Positions 43,642-51,946 of a stretch of 64,000 nt of DNA are shown here, in pieces. This DNA is from Spiribacter sp. 2438 (lineage in GTDB: Bacteria; Pseudomonadota; Gammaproteobacteria; Nitrococcales; Nitrococcaceae), in contig NZ_CP046046.1 in NCBI RefSeq assembly GCF_009676705.1, positions 1,821,501-1,885,500 on the forward strand, written 5' to 3'. Both the position numbers and the translations under genes were made by a program. The stretch's first letter is position 1, and every line of letters begins with the position of its first letter. The notes beneath the pieces are model-generated. The model was not told where the DNA came from and made no database searches. It saw nothing but the letters and a program-made list of their open reading frames with translations.

Positions 43642-46371
43642 TCAATGGGCCGCTTCCCAGTTCTCGCCGATTCCCACTTCCACTTCCAGGGGCACTTCCA
43701 GCCGGGCCGCGTCGGCCATGAAGCCGCGCACGCGCTCGCTGACCTCGTCAATGTGTCTGTCCTCTACCTCAAGGACGAGTTCGTCATGGACCTGCATGAC
43801 CAGTGTGGCGCCGGGGGATTCGCGCCGGATCCAGTCGTCGACGGCGATCATGGCGCGTTTGATGATGTCCGCTGCCGTGCCTTGCATGGGGGCATTGATG
43901 GCGGTGCGCTCGGCGTACTGGCGACGCTGGTTGTTGCGGCTGTTGATTTCGGGCAGGTAGAGCCGGCGGCCAAAGACGGTTTCGACATAGCCCCGCTCGT
44001 GCGCCATGTCGCGGGTCTGGTCCATAAAAGCACGGACGCCGGGATAGCGTTCGAAATACCGGTCGACGTAGGTCTGCGCCTCACCCCGCTCAATGCCGAG
44101 CTGGCGGGCGAGCCCCCAGGCGGACATCCCGTAAATCAGACCGAAATTGATGGCCTTGGCCGCGCGGCGCTGATCGCGGCTGACCTGATCGGGCTCGCCG
44201 CCGAATACTTCGGCGGCGGTGGCGGCGTGAATGTCCTGACCCTCGGCGAAGGCCCGCAGCAGGCTCTTGTCTTCGGAAAGATGAGCCATGATTCTCAACT
44301 CCACCTGGGAGTAGTCCGCCGCCAGCAGGCGATGTCCGTCAGTGGGAATAAAGGCGCGCCGAATCCGCCGGCCCTCGGCGCTGCGCACCGGGATGTTCTG
44401 CAGATTGGGGTCGGAAGAGGACAGACGCCCGGTGGCGGCCACCGCCTGGTGGTAGGACGTGTGGACGCGCCCGGTTTCCGGGTTGATCAGCGTCGGGAGC
44501 TTCTCGGTATAGGTCGACCGCAGCTTGGAGACGCCACGATAGTCGAGGATCAGGCGGGGCAGCTCATGACCCTGTGCCGCCAGCTCCTCGAGCACCGACT
44601 CGGCGGTGGACGGCGCTCCCTTGGGGGTCTTTGAGAGGACAGGCAAACCCTGCCGTTCGTAGAGGATTTCCTGGATTTGTTTGGGGGAGCCGAGATTGAA
44701 GGGCCCGCCGGCGGATTCGTGCGCCTTTGCCTCGAGGGCCAGCATGGTCTCGGCGAGCTCACCGCTCTGCTCCGCCAGCAGTCGGGCATCCACCCGCACG
44801 CCGGTCTGCTCCATGCGGGAGAGGACAGGCAAAAGCGGGATCTCGATTTCCTCATACACGGCCTTCGGGCCTTCGCGTTTGCCAAGGCGCGGCCAGAGGT
44901 GTTCGTGGAGCCGCAGCGCAATGTCGGCGTCCTCCGCGGCGTAGGGCGCCGCGTCCGCCAGCGCCACCTGATCGAAACTCAGCTGCTTGGCGCCTTTGCC
45001 GGCGACCTGCTCGTAGGTAATGGTCTGGTGATCCAGGTACTTGAGCGCCAGCGAGTTCATGTCGTGGCGGCTGGCCGTGGCATCCAGGCAGTAGGACTCG
45101 AGCATGGTGTCGTGCACCACGCCTCGCAGCGTAATGCCGTGATTGGCCAGAACGCTCATGTCGAACTTGAGATTCTGGCCGAGTTTGTGTCTGTCCTCTT
45201 TCTCGAGCAGTGGCCTTAGCCGCTCCAGCGTCTTGTCTCGATCCAGTTGCTCGGGCTGGTCAGGACCGGTGTGTGCCAGTGGCAGGTAGGCCGCGGTGCC
45301 GGCTTCCACGCAGAAGGACACCCCCACGACACGGGCGCGCCGGTACTCCAGGCTGTCGGTTTCCAGATCCAGAGAGAACACCGCCGCCTTTTCCAGCCGA
45401 TCGATCCATTCTTCCAGGGTCTCTTCGTCCTGGATGCAGGTGTAGTCAGTTGGGGGACAGTCGAATTGGGAAGCTGATGTTTGACTGTCCTCTACCTCGG
45501 CATTGTGTCTGTCCTCTACCCGCAGTTCGCGCAGCCAGCTGTTAAAGCCGAGGCGGCGGTAGAGGACAGACAAAGCGTCGCGGTCGGGATCGTTGCGGCG
45601 CAGGTCGGTGGGCTCGACGGGGAGGTCGACGTTGCAACGGATGGTGGCGAGTTCGCGGGAGAGGTCGAGGGCGTCCAGGTGTTCGCGCAGGCTCTCGCCG
45701 ACCTTGCCGCCGATCTGGTCGGCGTTGTTCCGGATGTCGTCCAGGGAGCCGAACTGGTTCAGCCACTTGGCGGCGGTCTTGGGGCCGACCTTGGGGACGC
45801 CAGGGATGTTGTCGGAGCTGTCCCCCACCAACGCCAGATAGTCGATGATGCGCTCCGGCGGGACGCCGAACTTGTCCACGACGCCATCGTGGTCCAGCAC
45901 GGTATTGGACATGGTGTTGAGGAGGGTGACGTCACCATTGACCAGCTGGGCCATGTCCTTGTCGCCGGTGGAAATCACCAGCTCCAGGCCGGCGGCCCGC
46001 CCCTCAACTGCCAGTGTGCCGATGACATCGTCGGCCTCGACGCCGGTCACTTCGACCAGCGGCAGACCCATGGACTCGACCACCTCTTTGAGGGGGGCGA
46101 TCTGCGCCGCCAGGTCCTCCGGCATGCTGGGCCGATTGGCCTTGTACTCGGCAAAGAGGTCGTCCCGGAATGTCCGCCCCGGCGCGTCAAAAACCACGCC
46201 GATATAGACCGGCTGGTAGTCATCCAGCAGCCGCCGAAGCATGCTGATCACGCCATAAATGGCGCCGGTGGGATCGCCCTCGGGGCTGGTGAGCGGTGGC
46301 AGCGCGTGGTACGCGCGGTACAGGTAGGACGAGCCATCCACCAGGACAAGGCGCTTGGCAGCATCGGACAT
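43642..46371 (-). CDS. polA: DNA polymerase I
   Basis: 909 residues with all three activities: 5'-nuclease (residues 1-290, LVDGSSYLYRAYHAL, GDSSDNIPGVPKVG), 3'-5' exonuclease with catalytic acids in FSLDLETDSL, and polymerase (DYSQVELRIMAH, RRAAKAINFGLIYGMS, VMQVHDELVLEV). ATG 46371 follows GAGGAAA. Six GGACAG repeats are translated: three in the linker after the 5'-nuclease (RVEDRHNAEVEDSQ and FDCPPTD), one just before it (LSVLYRRL), one at LEKEDRHKLGQ, and one near the C-terminus (LEVEDRHIDEV) that replaces native residues without altering length. Confidence 0.96.
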   Translation of the reverse strand: MSDAAKRLVLVDGSSYLYRAYHALPPLTSPEGDPTGAIYGVISMLRRLLDDYQPVYIGVVFDAPGRTFRDDLFAEYKANRPSMPEDLAAQIAPLKEVVESMGLPLVEVTGVEADDVIGTLAVEGRAAGLELVISTGDKDMAQLVNGDVTLLNTMSNTVLDHDGVVDKFGVPPERIIDYLALVGDSSDNIPGVPKVGPKTAAKWLNQFGSLDDIRNNADQIGGKVGESLREHLDALDLSRELATIRCNVDLPVEPTDLRRNDPDRDALSVLYRRLGFNSWLRELRVEDRHNAEVEDSQTSASQFDCPPTDYTCIQDEETLEEWIDRLEKAAVFSLDLETDSLEYRRARVVGVSFCVEAGTAAYLPLAHTGPDQPEQLDRDKTLERLRPLLEKEDRHKLGQNLKFDMSVLANHGITLRGVVHDTMLESYCLDATASRHDMNSLALKYLDHQTITYEQVAGKGAKQLSFDQVALADAAPYAAEDADIALRLHEHLWPRLGKREGPKAVYEEIEIPLLPVLSRMEQTGVRVDARLLAEQSGELAETMLALEAKAHESAGGPFNLGSPKQIQEILYERQGLPVLSKTPKGAPSTAESVLEELAAQGHELPRLILDYRGVSKLRSTYTEKLPTLINPETGRVHTSYHQAVAATGRLSSSDPNLQNIPVRSAEGRRIRRAFIPTDGHRLLAADYSQVELRIMAHLSEDKSLLRAFAEGQDIHAATAAEVFGGEPDQVSRDQRRAAKAINFGLIYGMSAWGLARQLGIERGEAQTYVDRYFERYPGVRAFMDQTRDMAHERGYVETVFGRRLYLPEINSRNNQRRQYAERTAINAPMQGTAADIIKRAMIAVDDWIRRESPGATLVMQVHDELVLEVEDRHIDEVSERVRGFMADAARLEVPLEVEVGIGENWEAAH
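43751..43768 (-). repeat. GGACAG repeat in polA C-terminus
   Basis: GGTAGAGGACAGACACATT, sense, translated VEDRHI just after the catalytic HDELVLE. Confidence 0.9.
45186..45201 (-). repeat. GGACAG repeat in polA exonuclease domain
   Basis: AAAGAGGACAGACACA, sense, translated KEDRHK. Confidence 0.88.
45449..45576. repeat. GGACAG repeats, four copies in the polA linker
   Basis: Copies at 45449 (+), 45480 (-), 45502 (-) and 45559 (+). The outer pair 45502/45559 forms a perfect 15-bp inverted repeat; 45449/45480 shares GGACAGTC/GACTGTCC. Confidence 0.92.
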
Positions 46372-46406
46372 GGAAGTTTCCTCGTATGGTCGCGCGTCGG
46401 CGCGGA

Positions 46407-48575
46407 TCAGACGCGCTCGAGATTGGCGTAGGCGGCCACCAGCCATTTCTGGCCCACCTGATCGAAGTTGACCTGGATGCGGGCGTTCGGCCCGCTGCCC
46501 TCGCAGTCGAGCACAACGCCCTCGCCGAACCGGCTGTGCTGGACTCGTTCACCAAGGTTGAACTGGGCCTCGGCCACGGGTCCGTTGCCGAAGCCGTTGG
46601 CCGCGGCGCCCGGGCCCGTGACCGAAAAGCGCGCCCGCACTTCGTCCACCAGTTCCGGGGGCAGCTCCCGAATGAAACGGGAGGCGATGCCGAACTCGTC
46701 CCGACCGTGCAGCCGCCGCCGCTCCGCGTAAGTGATGACCAGGCGCTGGCGCGCCCGGGTGATGCCCACATAGGCCAGTCGCCGCTCCTCTTCCAGCCGG
46801 CCGGGCTCTTCGGCGGACATGCGATGGGGGAACAGGCCCTCTTCCAACCCCACCAGAAACACCACCGGAAACTCGAGGCCCTTGGCCGAGTGCAGCGTCA
46901 TGAGCTGGACACAGTCCTCCCAGGCATCTGCCTGTCCCTCACCGGCCTCCAGCGCTGCATGGGAGAGGAAGGCGGTGAGGGTGTCCATGCCGTCCTCGAT
47001 GGTGGCGTCCTGCTGGAAGTTGCGGGCGGCGGTAATCAGCTCGTCAAGGTTCTCAAGGCGGTCCTGGGCCCGCTCGGAGCGGTCCTTGCCGACGTGCGCC
47101 CGAAGCCCGCTGCGGTCGAGCACCGTCTCCAGCTGGTCCGCGAGGTCGCTGTCGGCGGTCTCGGCGTCGAGGCGGTCAATCAGGCCAACGAAGGCGCCCA
47201 GCGCGTTGGCCGCCCGGGCTGGGAGGACACCGCGGTTTTCCATCAGTCCCACCGCCGCGCGCCAGAGACTGACGTCCTGCTCGCGGGCGTTCAGGCGGAT
47301 GGCTTCAAGGGTGCGGTTGCCGATGCCTCGGGTCGGGGTGTTGATGATGCGCTCCAGCGCCGCGCTGTCATCGCGGTTGGCAATCAGGCGCAGGTAAGCC
47401 AGGGCGTCCTTGATTTCTGCCCGCTCGAAGAATCGCAGCCCGCCATAGACCCGATAGGGAATGCGGCGTGAAAGCAGGGCCTCCTCGAAGGTCCGGGACT
47501 GGGCGTTGGAGCGATACAGGATCGCCGTGTCACTGCGCGCCAGGCCCTCCTCTTCCACAAGGGTCTGCAGGCGCTCGACCACGAATCGGGCCTCGTCCTG
47601 CTCGTTGAAAGCGGCATACAGCGCAATGGGTTCACCCTGCTGACCCTCGGTCCAGAGCTTTTTGCCCAGCCGGTCGCTGTTGCGGGCGATGAGGGTGTTG
47701 GCGGCCTCGAGAATGGTGGCGGTGGAGCGGTAATTCTGCTCCAGCCGCATCACCCGGGTGTCTCCATAATCGGTGCGGAATTGCTGCAGGTTCTCCACCC
47801 GCGCTCCGCGCCAGCCATAGATCGACTGGTCGTCGTCGCCGACGATAAAGACGTCGGCCTCGGGGCCGGCGAGCAACTTGAGCCACTGATACTGGATGCC
47901 GTTGGTGTCCTGGAATTCGTCCACCAGCACGTGGCGGAATCGCCGGCGGTAGTGGCTCAGCAGTTCCAGATGGTTCTGCAACATTTCCACCGTGCGCAGC
48001 ATCAACTCGGCGAAATCCACCACGCCGGCACTCCGACAGGCGGCTTCGTAGGCGGCGTACACCCGGGCCATCTGACCGCTGTAGGGGTCGCTGGTGTCGA
48101 GATCTTCCGGACGCTCGCCGGCGTCCTTGCGGGCGTTGATGAAGCCCTGGATCTGACGCACCGGCCAGCGGTTCTCATCAATCTCGAGATCCCGCATGAC
48201 GCGCTTGACCAGCCGGCGCTGGTCCTCGCTGTCGAGGATCTGGAAACCCTGGGGCAGGCCGGCCTCCTGCCAGTGAAGTCGCAGCAGGCGATGAGAGAGA
48301 CCGTGGAAGGTGCCTACCCACATGCCGGAGCCGGAAATGCCGAGCAACTGCTCGATGCGGCCCCGCATTTCGGCGGCGGCCTTGTTGGTGAAGGTGACTG
48401 CCAGCAGATTGTACGGCGTGGCGCCCTCCACACGAACCAGCCAGGCGGCGCGGTGGGTCAGGACTCGGGTCTTGCCACTGCCGGCGCCCGCCAGCACCAG
48501 GGCGCGGCCCAGCGGTGCGGCGACGGCTTCGCGCTGAGCATCGTTGAGCGGGTCAATCAGATCGGAGACGTCCAT
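46407..48575 (-). CDS. uvrD: DNA helicase II UvrD
   Basis: 722 residues, standard length. SF1 motifs: LNDAQREAVAAPLGRALVLA (Q motif), AGAGSGKTRVL (I), FTNKAAAEM (Ia), VDEFQDTN (II), DDDQSIYGWRGA (III), EQNYRSTATIL (IV), TLHSAKGLEFPVV (V) and GITRARQRLVI (VI). Unwinds DNA in mismatch and excision repair. ATG 48575 gives the canonical N-terminus. Free of repeat copies. Ends 35 bases before polA starts. Confidence 0.96.
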   Translation of the reverse strand: MDVSDLIDPLNDAQREAVAAPLGRALVLAGAGSGKTRVLTHRAAWLVRVEGATPYNLLAVTFTNKAAAEMRGRIEQLLGISGSGMWVGTFHGLSHRLLRLHWQEAGLPQGFQILDSEDQRRLVKRVMRDLEIDENRWPVRQIQGFINARKDAGERPEDLDTSDPYSGQMARVYAAYEAACRSAGVVDFAELMLRTVEMLQNHLELLSHYRRRFRHVLVDEFQDTNGIQYQWLKLLAGPEADVFIVGDDDQSIYGWRGARVENLQQFRTDYGDTRVMRLEQNYRSTATILEAANTLIARNSDRLGKKLWTEGQQGEPIALYAAFNEQDEARFVVERLQTLVEEEGLARSDTAILYRSNAQSRTFEEALLSRRIPYRVYGGLRFFERAEIKDALAYLRLIANRDDSAALERIINTPTRGIGNRTLEAIRLNAREQDVSLWRAAVGLMENRGVLPARAANALGAFVGLIDRLDAETADSDLADQLETVLDRSGLRAHVGKDRSERAQDRLENLDELITAARNFQQDATIEDGMDTLTAFLSHAALEAGEGQADAWEDCVQLMTLHSAKGLEFPVVFLVGLEEGLFPHRMSAEEPGRLEEERRLAYVGITRARQRLVITYAERRRLHGRDEFGIASRFIRELPPELVDEVRARFSVTGPGAAANGFGNGPVAEAQFNLGERVQHSRFGEGVVLDCEGSGPNARIQVNFDQVGQKWLVAAYANLERV

Positions 48576-48634
48576 GCGTCCGAAGTATATCAGCGGGCTG
48601 CCGGGCCGAGGCAGCGGAACCAAGCCGCGGCGAT

Positions 48635-49552
48635 TCAGGCAGCGACGAGTTCCCGCACCGGCGGGAGGTCACGAATGAGCTGGGCCAGTGCCTCCACCAG
48701 CTGGTTACGGGCACAGCCGCGTCGCCGGTAAATGGCGAGCTCCCGGGTCGGCGGGTTGGCGGCGAAGGATCGAATGGCGAGGGACTCGGTGCCTGTCCCC
48801 AACTGATGGACGGCCAGCATCGGCAGCAGGGTGATCCCGGCGCCGGAGGCCACCATCTGGCGCAGGGTCTCGAGACTGGTGGCCCGGAAATCCTGCTGCT
48901 GCTGGGCGCCCACCCGGGAGCAGAAATCCAGGGCCTGGTCGCGCATGCAGTGGCCTTCTTCCAGCAGCAGCATGCCAAGGGTGTCCAGGTCGCTGCGCCT
49001 AATCGCGGGACTGTCCGCCAACGGATGATCGGCGGGGAGCGCCACCAGGAACGGTTCGTGGAAGAGATGCTCGGCGATCAAACGATCTTCGGGGATGGGA
49101 GTGCCCATGATGGCAGCGTCCAGGCTGCCTTCTCGGAGCCGCTCGATGAGGCCGCTGGTGCGCTCTTCGTGCAGCAGGACATTCAGGCTTGGGAACTGCT
49201 GCCGCAAAGCGGGGAAGAGGTGCGGAATCAGGTAGGGGCCGAGGGTGGGAATCACCCCGAGGCGCAGGTCCCCGCTCATCGGATCCCCGGCCGCCCGGGC
49301 GGCATCCACCATGTCGTCCACCTCGCCGAGGATCCGCCGGGCGCGGTCACTGATGCTGCGGCCGATGGGCGTCACGATGACCCGCTTGCTGGTGCGCTCC
49401 ACCAACTGGACGCCGAGATACTCCTCGAGCTTTTTGATTTGCGTGCTGAGGGTGGGCTGGCTGACAAAACACGCCGCCGCCGCCCGACCGAAATGCTGGT
49501 GATCTGCCACCGCCACCAGATAGCGCAGATCCCGGAAGTTGATGTGTGTCAT
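48635..49552 (-). CDS. oxyR: Hydrogen peroxide sensor OxyR
   Basis: 305 residues, LysR family. N-terminal winged helix (FRDLRYLVAVADHQHFGRAA, SQPTLSTQIKKLEE) and the redox pair of cysteines in EEGHCMRDQALDFC, matching C199/C208 of E. coli OxyR. Activates peroxide defence genes. ATG 49552 fits the family N-terminus; an in-frame upstream extension consists of translated repeats. One variant repeat (48789) lies near the C-terminus (LGTGTE). Confidence 0.95.
   Translation of the reverse strand: MTHINFRDLRYLVAVADHQHFGRAAAACFVSQPTLSTQIKKLEEYLGVQLVERTSKRVIVTPIGRSISDRARRILGEVDDMVDAARAAGDPMSGDLRLGVIPTLGPYLIPHLFPALRQQFPSLNVLLHEERTSGLIERLREGSLDAAIMGTPIPEDRLIAEHLFHEPFLVALPADHPLADSPAIRRSDLDTLGMLLLEEGHCMRDQALDFCSRVGAQQQQDFRATSLETLRQMVASGAGITLLPMLAVHQLGTGTESLAIRSFAANPPTRELAIYRRRGCARNQLVEALAQLIRDLPPVRELVAA
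48789..48803 (-). repeat. GGACAG repeat variant in oxyR
   Basis: GTTGGGGACAGGCACC, the GACAGGCAC variant, sense strand. Confidence 0.6.
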
Positions 49553-49611
49553 CGGATCATTCGCCGCTCCAGATTTTGTGAGTTTATCGCGTTGGGGGCG
49601 GCGGAGCGAAG

Positions 49612-49733
49612 TAGGGGACAGACACTTTTGGAGGTCGGGGGCAAAGGTAGGGGACAGACACATTTGAGCGGACACATTTGAACGGACGCGCTCACGAATA
49701 GAGGACCGCTCAGAGATAGAGGACAGTCAAAAG
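49612..49733 (+). repeat. GGACAG repeats, cluster upstream of oxyR
   Basis: Good copies at 49612, 49648 and 49717 and a decayed one at 49699 (TAGAGGACCGCTCA). Between them ACACATTTGAGCGG is itself partly duplicated (49660-49685). Confidence 0.92.
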
Positions 49734-49738
49734 ACGGG

Positions 49739-49773
49739 CAAAAAAAAACGCCGGTGCCCAGCAGACACCGGCG
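49739..49773 (-). terminator. Intrinsic terminator of znuA
   Basis: Minus strand CGCCGGTG, nine-base loop, CACCGGCG, then eight to ten T residues, 31 bases after the znuA stop. Confidence 0.92.
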
Positions 49774-49803
49774 GTGGTTGGTTGGTCTTTGGCTAGCGCT
49801 GAA

Positions 49804-51018
49804 TCAGGCGTCGCCGGCCAGGCAGCCAGCCAGGCTCTCCGCCATCTGCATCATGAGCTGGGAGTAGAAATCCGGGCCCTCGGGAATTTCCGTGCCCAGC
49901 GGATCCAGCACGGCGGTACGGGCGTCGGTTCCTTCCATCACTGTTTCCACCATGGCCGGGTTAAACTGCGGCTCGGAGAAAACACAGCTCACGCCAAAGT
50001 CCCGAACCCGCTCCTGGACGCGAGCAATGCGAGAGGCGCTCGGGTCGGAGGCATCGGTCACCGAAATGGAGCCGACGGCTTCTACCCCGAAGCGGTACTC
50101 GAAGTACTGATAGGCATCGTGGAAGACCACGAATGTCTCACCCTGCACCGGCTCTACCAGCGCCTCGATGTCCGCGATCAACGCTGTCATACGCTCCTGA
50201 CCGGCGTCTGCGTTGGCCTGATAAGCATCGGCATTGGCGGGATCGACTTCAGCCAGCGTATCAGCGATCACTGAGAGCCAGACACGGGCGTTGACCGGAT
50301 CCAGCCAGGCATGAGGATCCGTCCCCTCATGGGCGTGGTCATGGCTATGGCCATGATCGTGGTCGTCGTGGCCGTGGTCGTCATGACCATGCCCGTGATC
50401 ATCGTGCCCATGATCGTCATGACCGTGCCCGTGATCATCGTGTCCATGGTCATCATGGCCGTGCCCGTGATCATCATGCCCGTGGTCGTCGTGACCGTGC
50501 CCGTGATCATCGTGCCCATGATCGTCGTGGCCGTGGTCGTCATGACCGTGCCCGTGATCATCATGCCCGTGGTCGTCGTGACCGTTGCCGTGGTCATAAC
50601 TGTCCATGTGATCGCGGTACTCGTGCTGCACTGCACCTTCTGCTGTCAGCAACTCCACACTGACGGCATCGCCCGCCAGGTTACGCAGGGCGCGCTCGAA
50701 ATTGGGCGCGAGGGATTCGCCGGCCCAGAAGACCACCTCGGCTTCTTCGAGCGCCGCCGCCTCGGACGGCCGCAGGGAGTAATGGTGGGGGGACGCGCCC
50801 CGCCGAATGATGAGACCCGGCTCATCCACGCCATCCATGACTTGTGAGACCAGAGAGTGAATCGGTGCAATATCCGCCACCACTTTGGGAGCCGCCGAGA
50901 CCGGCAACGCCAGCATGATCGCCGCACCCGCGGCGACCGCTGCGCCCAGCGGACGATTCAGCCATTTGCCTGTCCCATAACGAGGTTCCCGCAAGGAACC
51001 ATGGGGTTCATTCAACAT
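49804..51018 (-). CDS. znuA: Zinc ABC transporter substrate-binding protein ZnuA
   Basis: 404 residues: signal peptide (about 25-48, ending VSAAP), two ZnuA lobes (VVADIAPIHSLVSQVM; GETFVVFHDAYQYFE), and between them a very long His/Asp/Gly loop (about residues 138-235) built from DDHGHDDHGHGH units. Zinc ligands include His in the IHS and FHDAY regions. The loop in E. coli is about 25 residues, so this one is strongly expanded. ATG 51018 follows AAGGAGA. A GGACAG copy is translated just before the signal peptide (RYGTGKW). Confidence 0.93.
   Translation of the reverse strand: MLNEPHGSLREPRYGTGKWLNRPLGAAVAAGAAIMLALPVSAAPKVVADIAPIHSLVSQVMDGVDEPGLIIRRGASPHHYSLRPSEAAALEEAEVVFWAGESLAPNFERALRNLAGDAVSVELLTAEGAVQHEYRDHMDSYDHGNGHDDHGHDDHGHGHDDHGHDDHGHDDHGHGHDDHGHDDHGHGHDDHGHDDHGHGHDDHGHDDHGHGHDDHGHDDHDHGHSHDHAHEGTDPHAWLDPVNARVWLSVIADTLAEVDPANADAYQANADAGQERMTALIADIEALVEPVQGETFVVFHDAYQYFEYRFGVEAVGSISVTDASDPSASRIARVQERVRDFGVSCVFSEPQFNPAMVETVMEGTDARTAVLDPLGTEIPEGPDFYSQLMMQMAESLAGCLAGDA
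50325..50610 (-). repeat. Tandem repeat encoding ZnuA His-rich loop
   Basis: Alternating 15-bp and 24-bp units of the form GAT/GAC-CAC-GGC encode DDHGH motifs. Coding repeat with variable unit order, likely to change length by recombination. Confidence 0.9.
50966..50982 (-). repeat. GGACAG repeat in znuA 5' end
   Basis: TTATGGGACAGGCAAAT variant, sense, translated YGTGKW. Confidence 0.8.
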
Positions 51019-51033
51019 TTCAGTCTCCTTAAA

Positions 51034-51056
51034 ACTTTTGTCTGTCCCGTACCGGA
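51034..51056 (-). repeat. GGACAG repeat in znuA leader
   Basis: TACGGGACAGACAAAAG, sense orientation relative to znuA, ending just before its Shine-Dalgarno site. Confidence 0.9.
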
Positions 51057-51088
51057 GGAATCGTGACAATTCCAACCCATGAACGGAA

Positions 51089-51105
51089 TGTTATACTATA
51101 TCATA
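51089..51105. promoter_or_regulatory. Zur-box-like palindrome between znuA and znuC
   Basis: TGTTATACTATATCATA resembles the Zur operator TGTTATAnTATAACA with one or two mismatches and lies in the znuA/znuCB divergent promoter, where zinc-loaded Zur would repress both operons. Confidence 0.72.
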
Positions 51106-51133
51106 TTTTAGTTCTTCCGGAAGTATCCCGACT

Positions 51134-51946
51134 GTGGCACTGTCCCGCTCCACCATGGCGATGAACGACGAAATCCTCATTCAGGCGAGCGGCCTCGGTG
51201 TCCGTCTGGGTGGGAGAAGGATCCTGGAAAATGTGGACTTCGCGGTCCGCCGTGGTGAAATTGTGACCGTTGTCGGGCCCAACGGCTCGGGAAAATCAAC
51301 CCTCTTGAGGGCTCTTATCGGGGCAGTTGCGCCATCTCGGGGCTCCGTGGAGCACCAGAAGGGATTACAAATTGGCTACGTCCCGCAGCGCCTGCACATT
51401 GATCCCACCCTGCCGCTGACGGTCGACCGTTTTCTGAACCTGCCTCGCCGGCACGCCCGGGAGGACATCGCCAAAGCCCTCGGGCGAGCCGGCCTGCCGG
51501 AATATGGCAACGCCTCCATGGCGTCTCTGTCCGGTGGTCAATTTCAACGGGTACTGATGGCCCGCGCGATTCTTGACCAGCCGCAGCTCCTCATGCTCGA
51601 CGAGGCCTCCCAGGGGCTGGACCAGACGGGCACGGCGGATTTCTACCGCCAGGTGGAAGAAATTCGGGACACGCTCGGATGCGGGATCATCATGGTGAGC
51701 CACGATCTTCACGTCGTGATGCGGGCGGCGGATCGGGTGGTCTGCCTCAATCAGACCATTTGCTGTCAGGGCCATCCGGAAGCGGTGTCGGCGGACCCTG
51801 AATATCACGCGCTGTTCGGAGCTGGCGGCGACGAGGCGCTGGCGCTTTTCCGCCACGATCCGCACCAGCATCCCCACGACCCGCCCCTCGAGTCCGGCAA
51901 TGCCGGGGACTCTGAGACGAAAAAGGCGTCGTCCGATGCTGGATGA
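51134..51946 (+). CDS. znuC: Zinc ABC transporter ATP-binding protein ZnuC
   Basis: 270 residues. Walker [17 protein letters not shown], signature LSGGQFQRVLMARA, Walker B LLMLDEASQGLD, H-loop MVSHDLHVVM. The GTG at 51134 has GGAAG ten bases upstream; ATG 51155 is an alternative. The tail contains His residues (FRHDPHQHPHD), as in other ZnuC proteins. Divergent from znuA and overlapping znuB by 11 bases. Confidence 0.94.
   Translation: MALSRSTMAMNDEILIQASGLGVRLGGRRILENVDFAVRRGEIVTVVGPNGSGKSTLLRALIGAVAPSRGSVEHQKGLQIGYVPQRLHIDPTLPLTVDRFLNLPRRHAREDIAKALGRAGLPEYGNASMASLSGGQFQRVLMARAILDQPQLLMLDEASQGLDQTGTADFYRQVEEIRDTLGCGIIMVSHDLHVVMRAADRVVCLNQTICCQGHPEAVSADPEYHALFGAGGDEALALFRHDPHQHPHDPPLESGNAGDSETKKASSDAG

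Noticed and set aside
44414-44428. GAAGAGGACAGACGCC resembling the GGACAG repeat in polA
   Set aside because: It encodes the TGRLSSSDPNLQ motif conserved in all family A polymerases, so the match is explained by protein conservation.
44632-44836. GAGAGGACAGGCAAA-like strings at 44632 and 44819 in polA
   Set aside because: They encode LPVLSK and LPVLSR, the second conserved in E. coli PolA; not counted as repeat copies.
49553-49675. 41-residue N-terminal extension of OxyR (in-frame to 49675)
   Set aside because: The extension is translated repeat sequence and the OxyR family begins at the ATG at 49552.
49612-49733. CRISPR-like array of short repeats
   Set aside because: Repeat cores are only about 14 bp, spacing and orientation vary across the window, and there are no cas genes.
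50325-50610. CRISPR-like regular repeats
   Set aside because: The units are codon-based and encode the ZnuA histidine loop.
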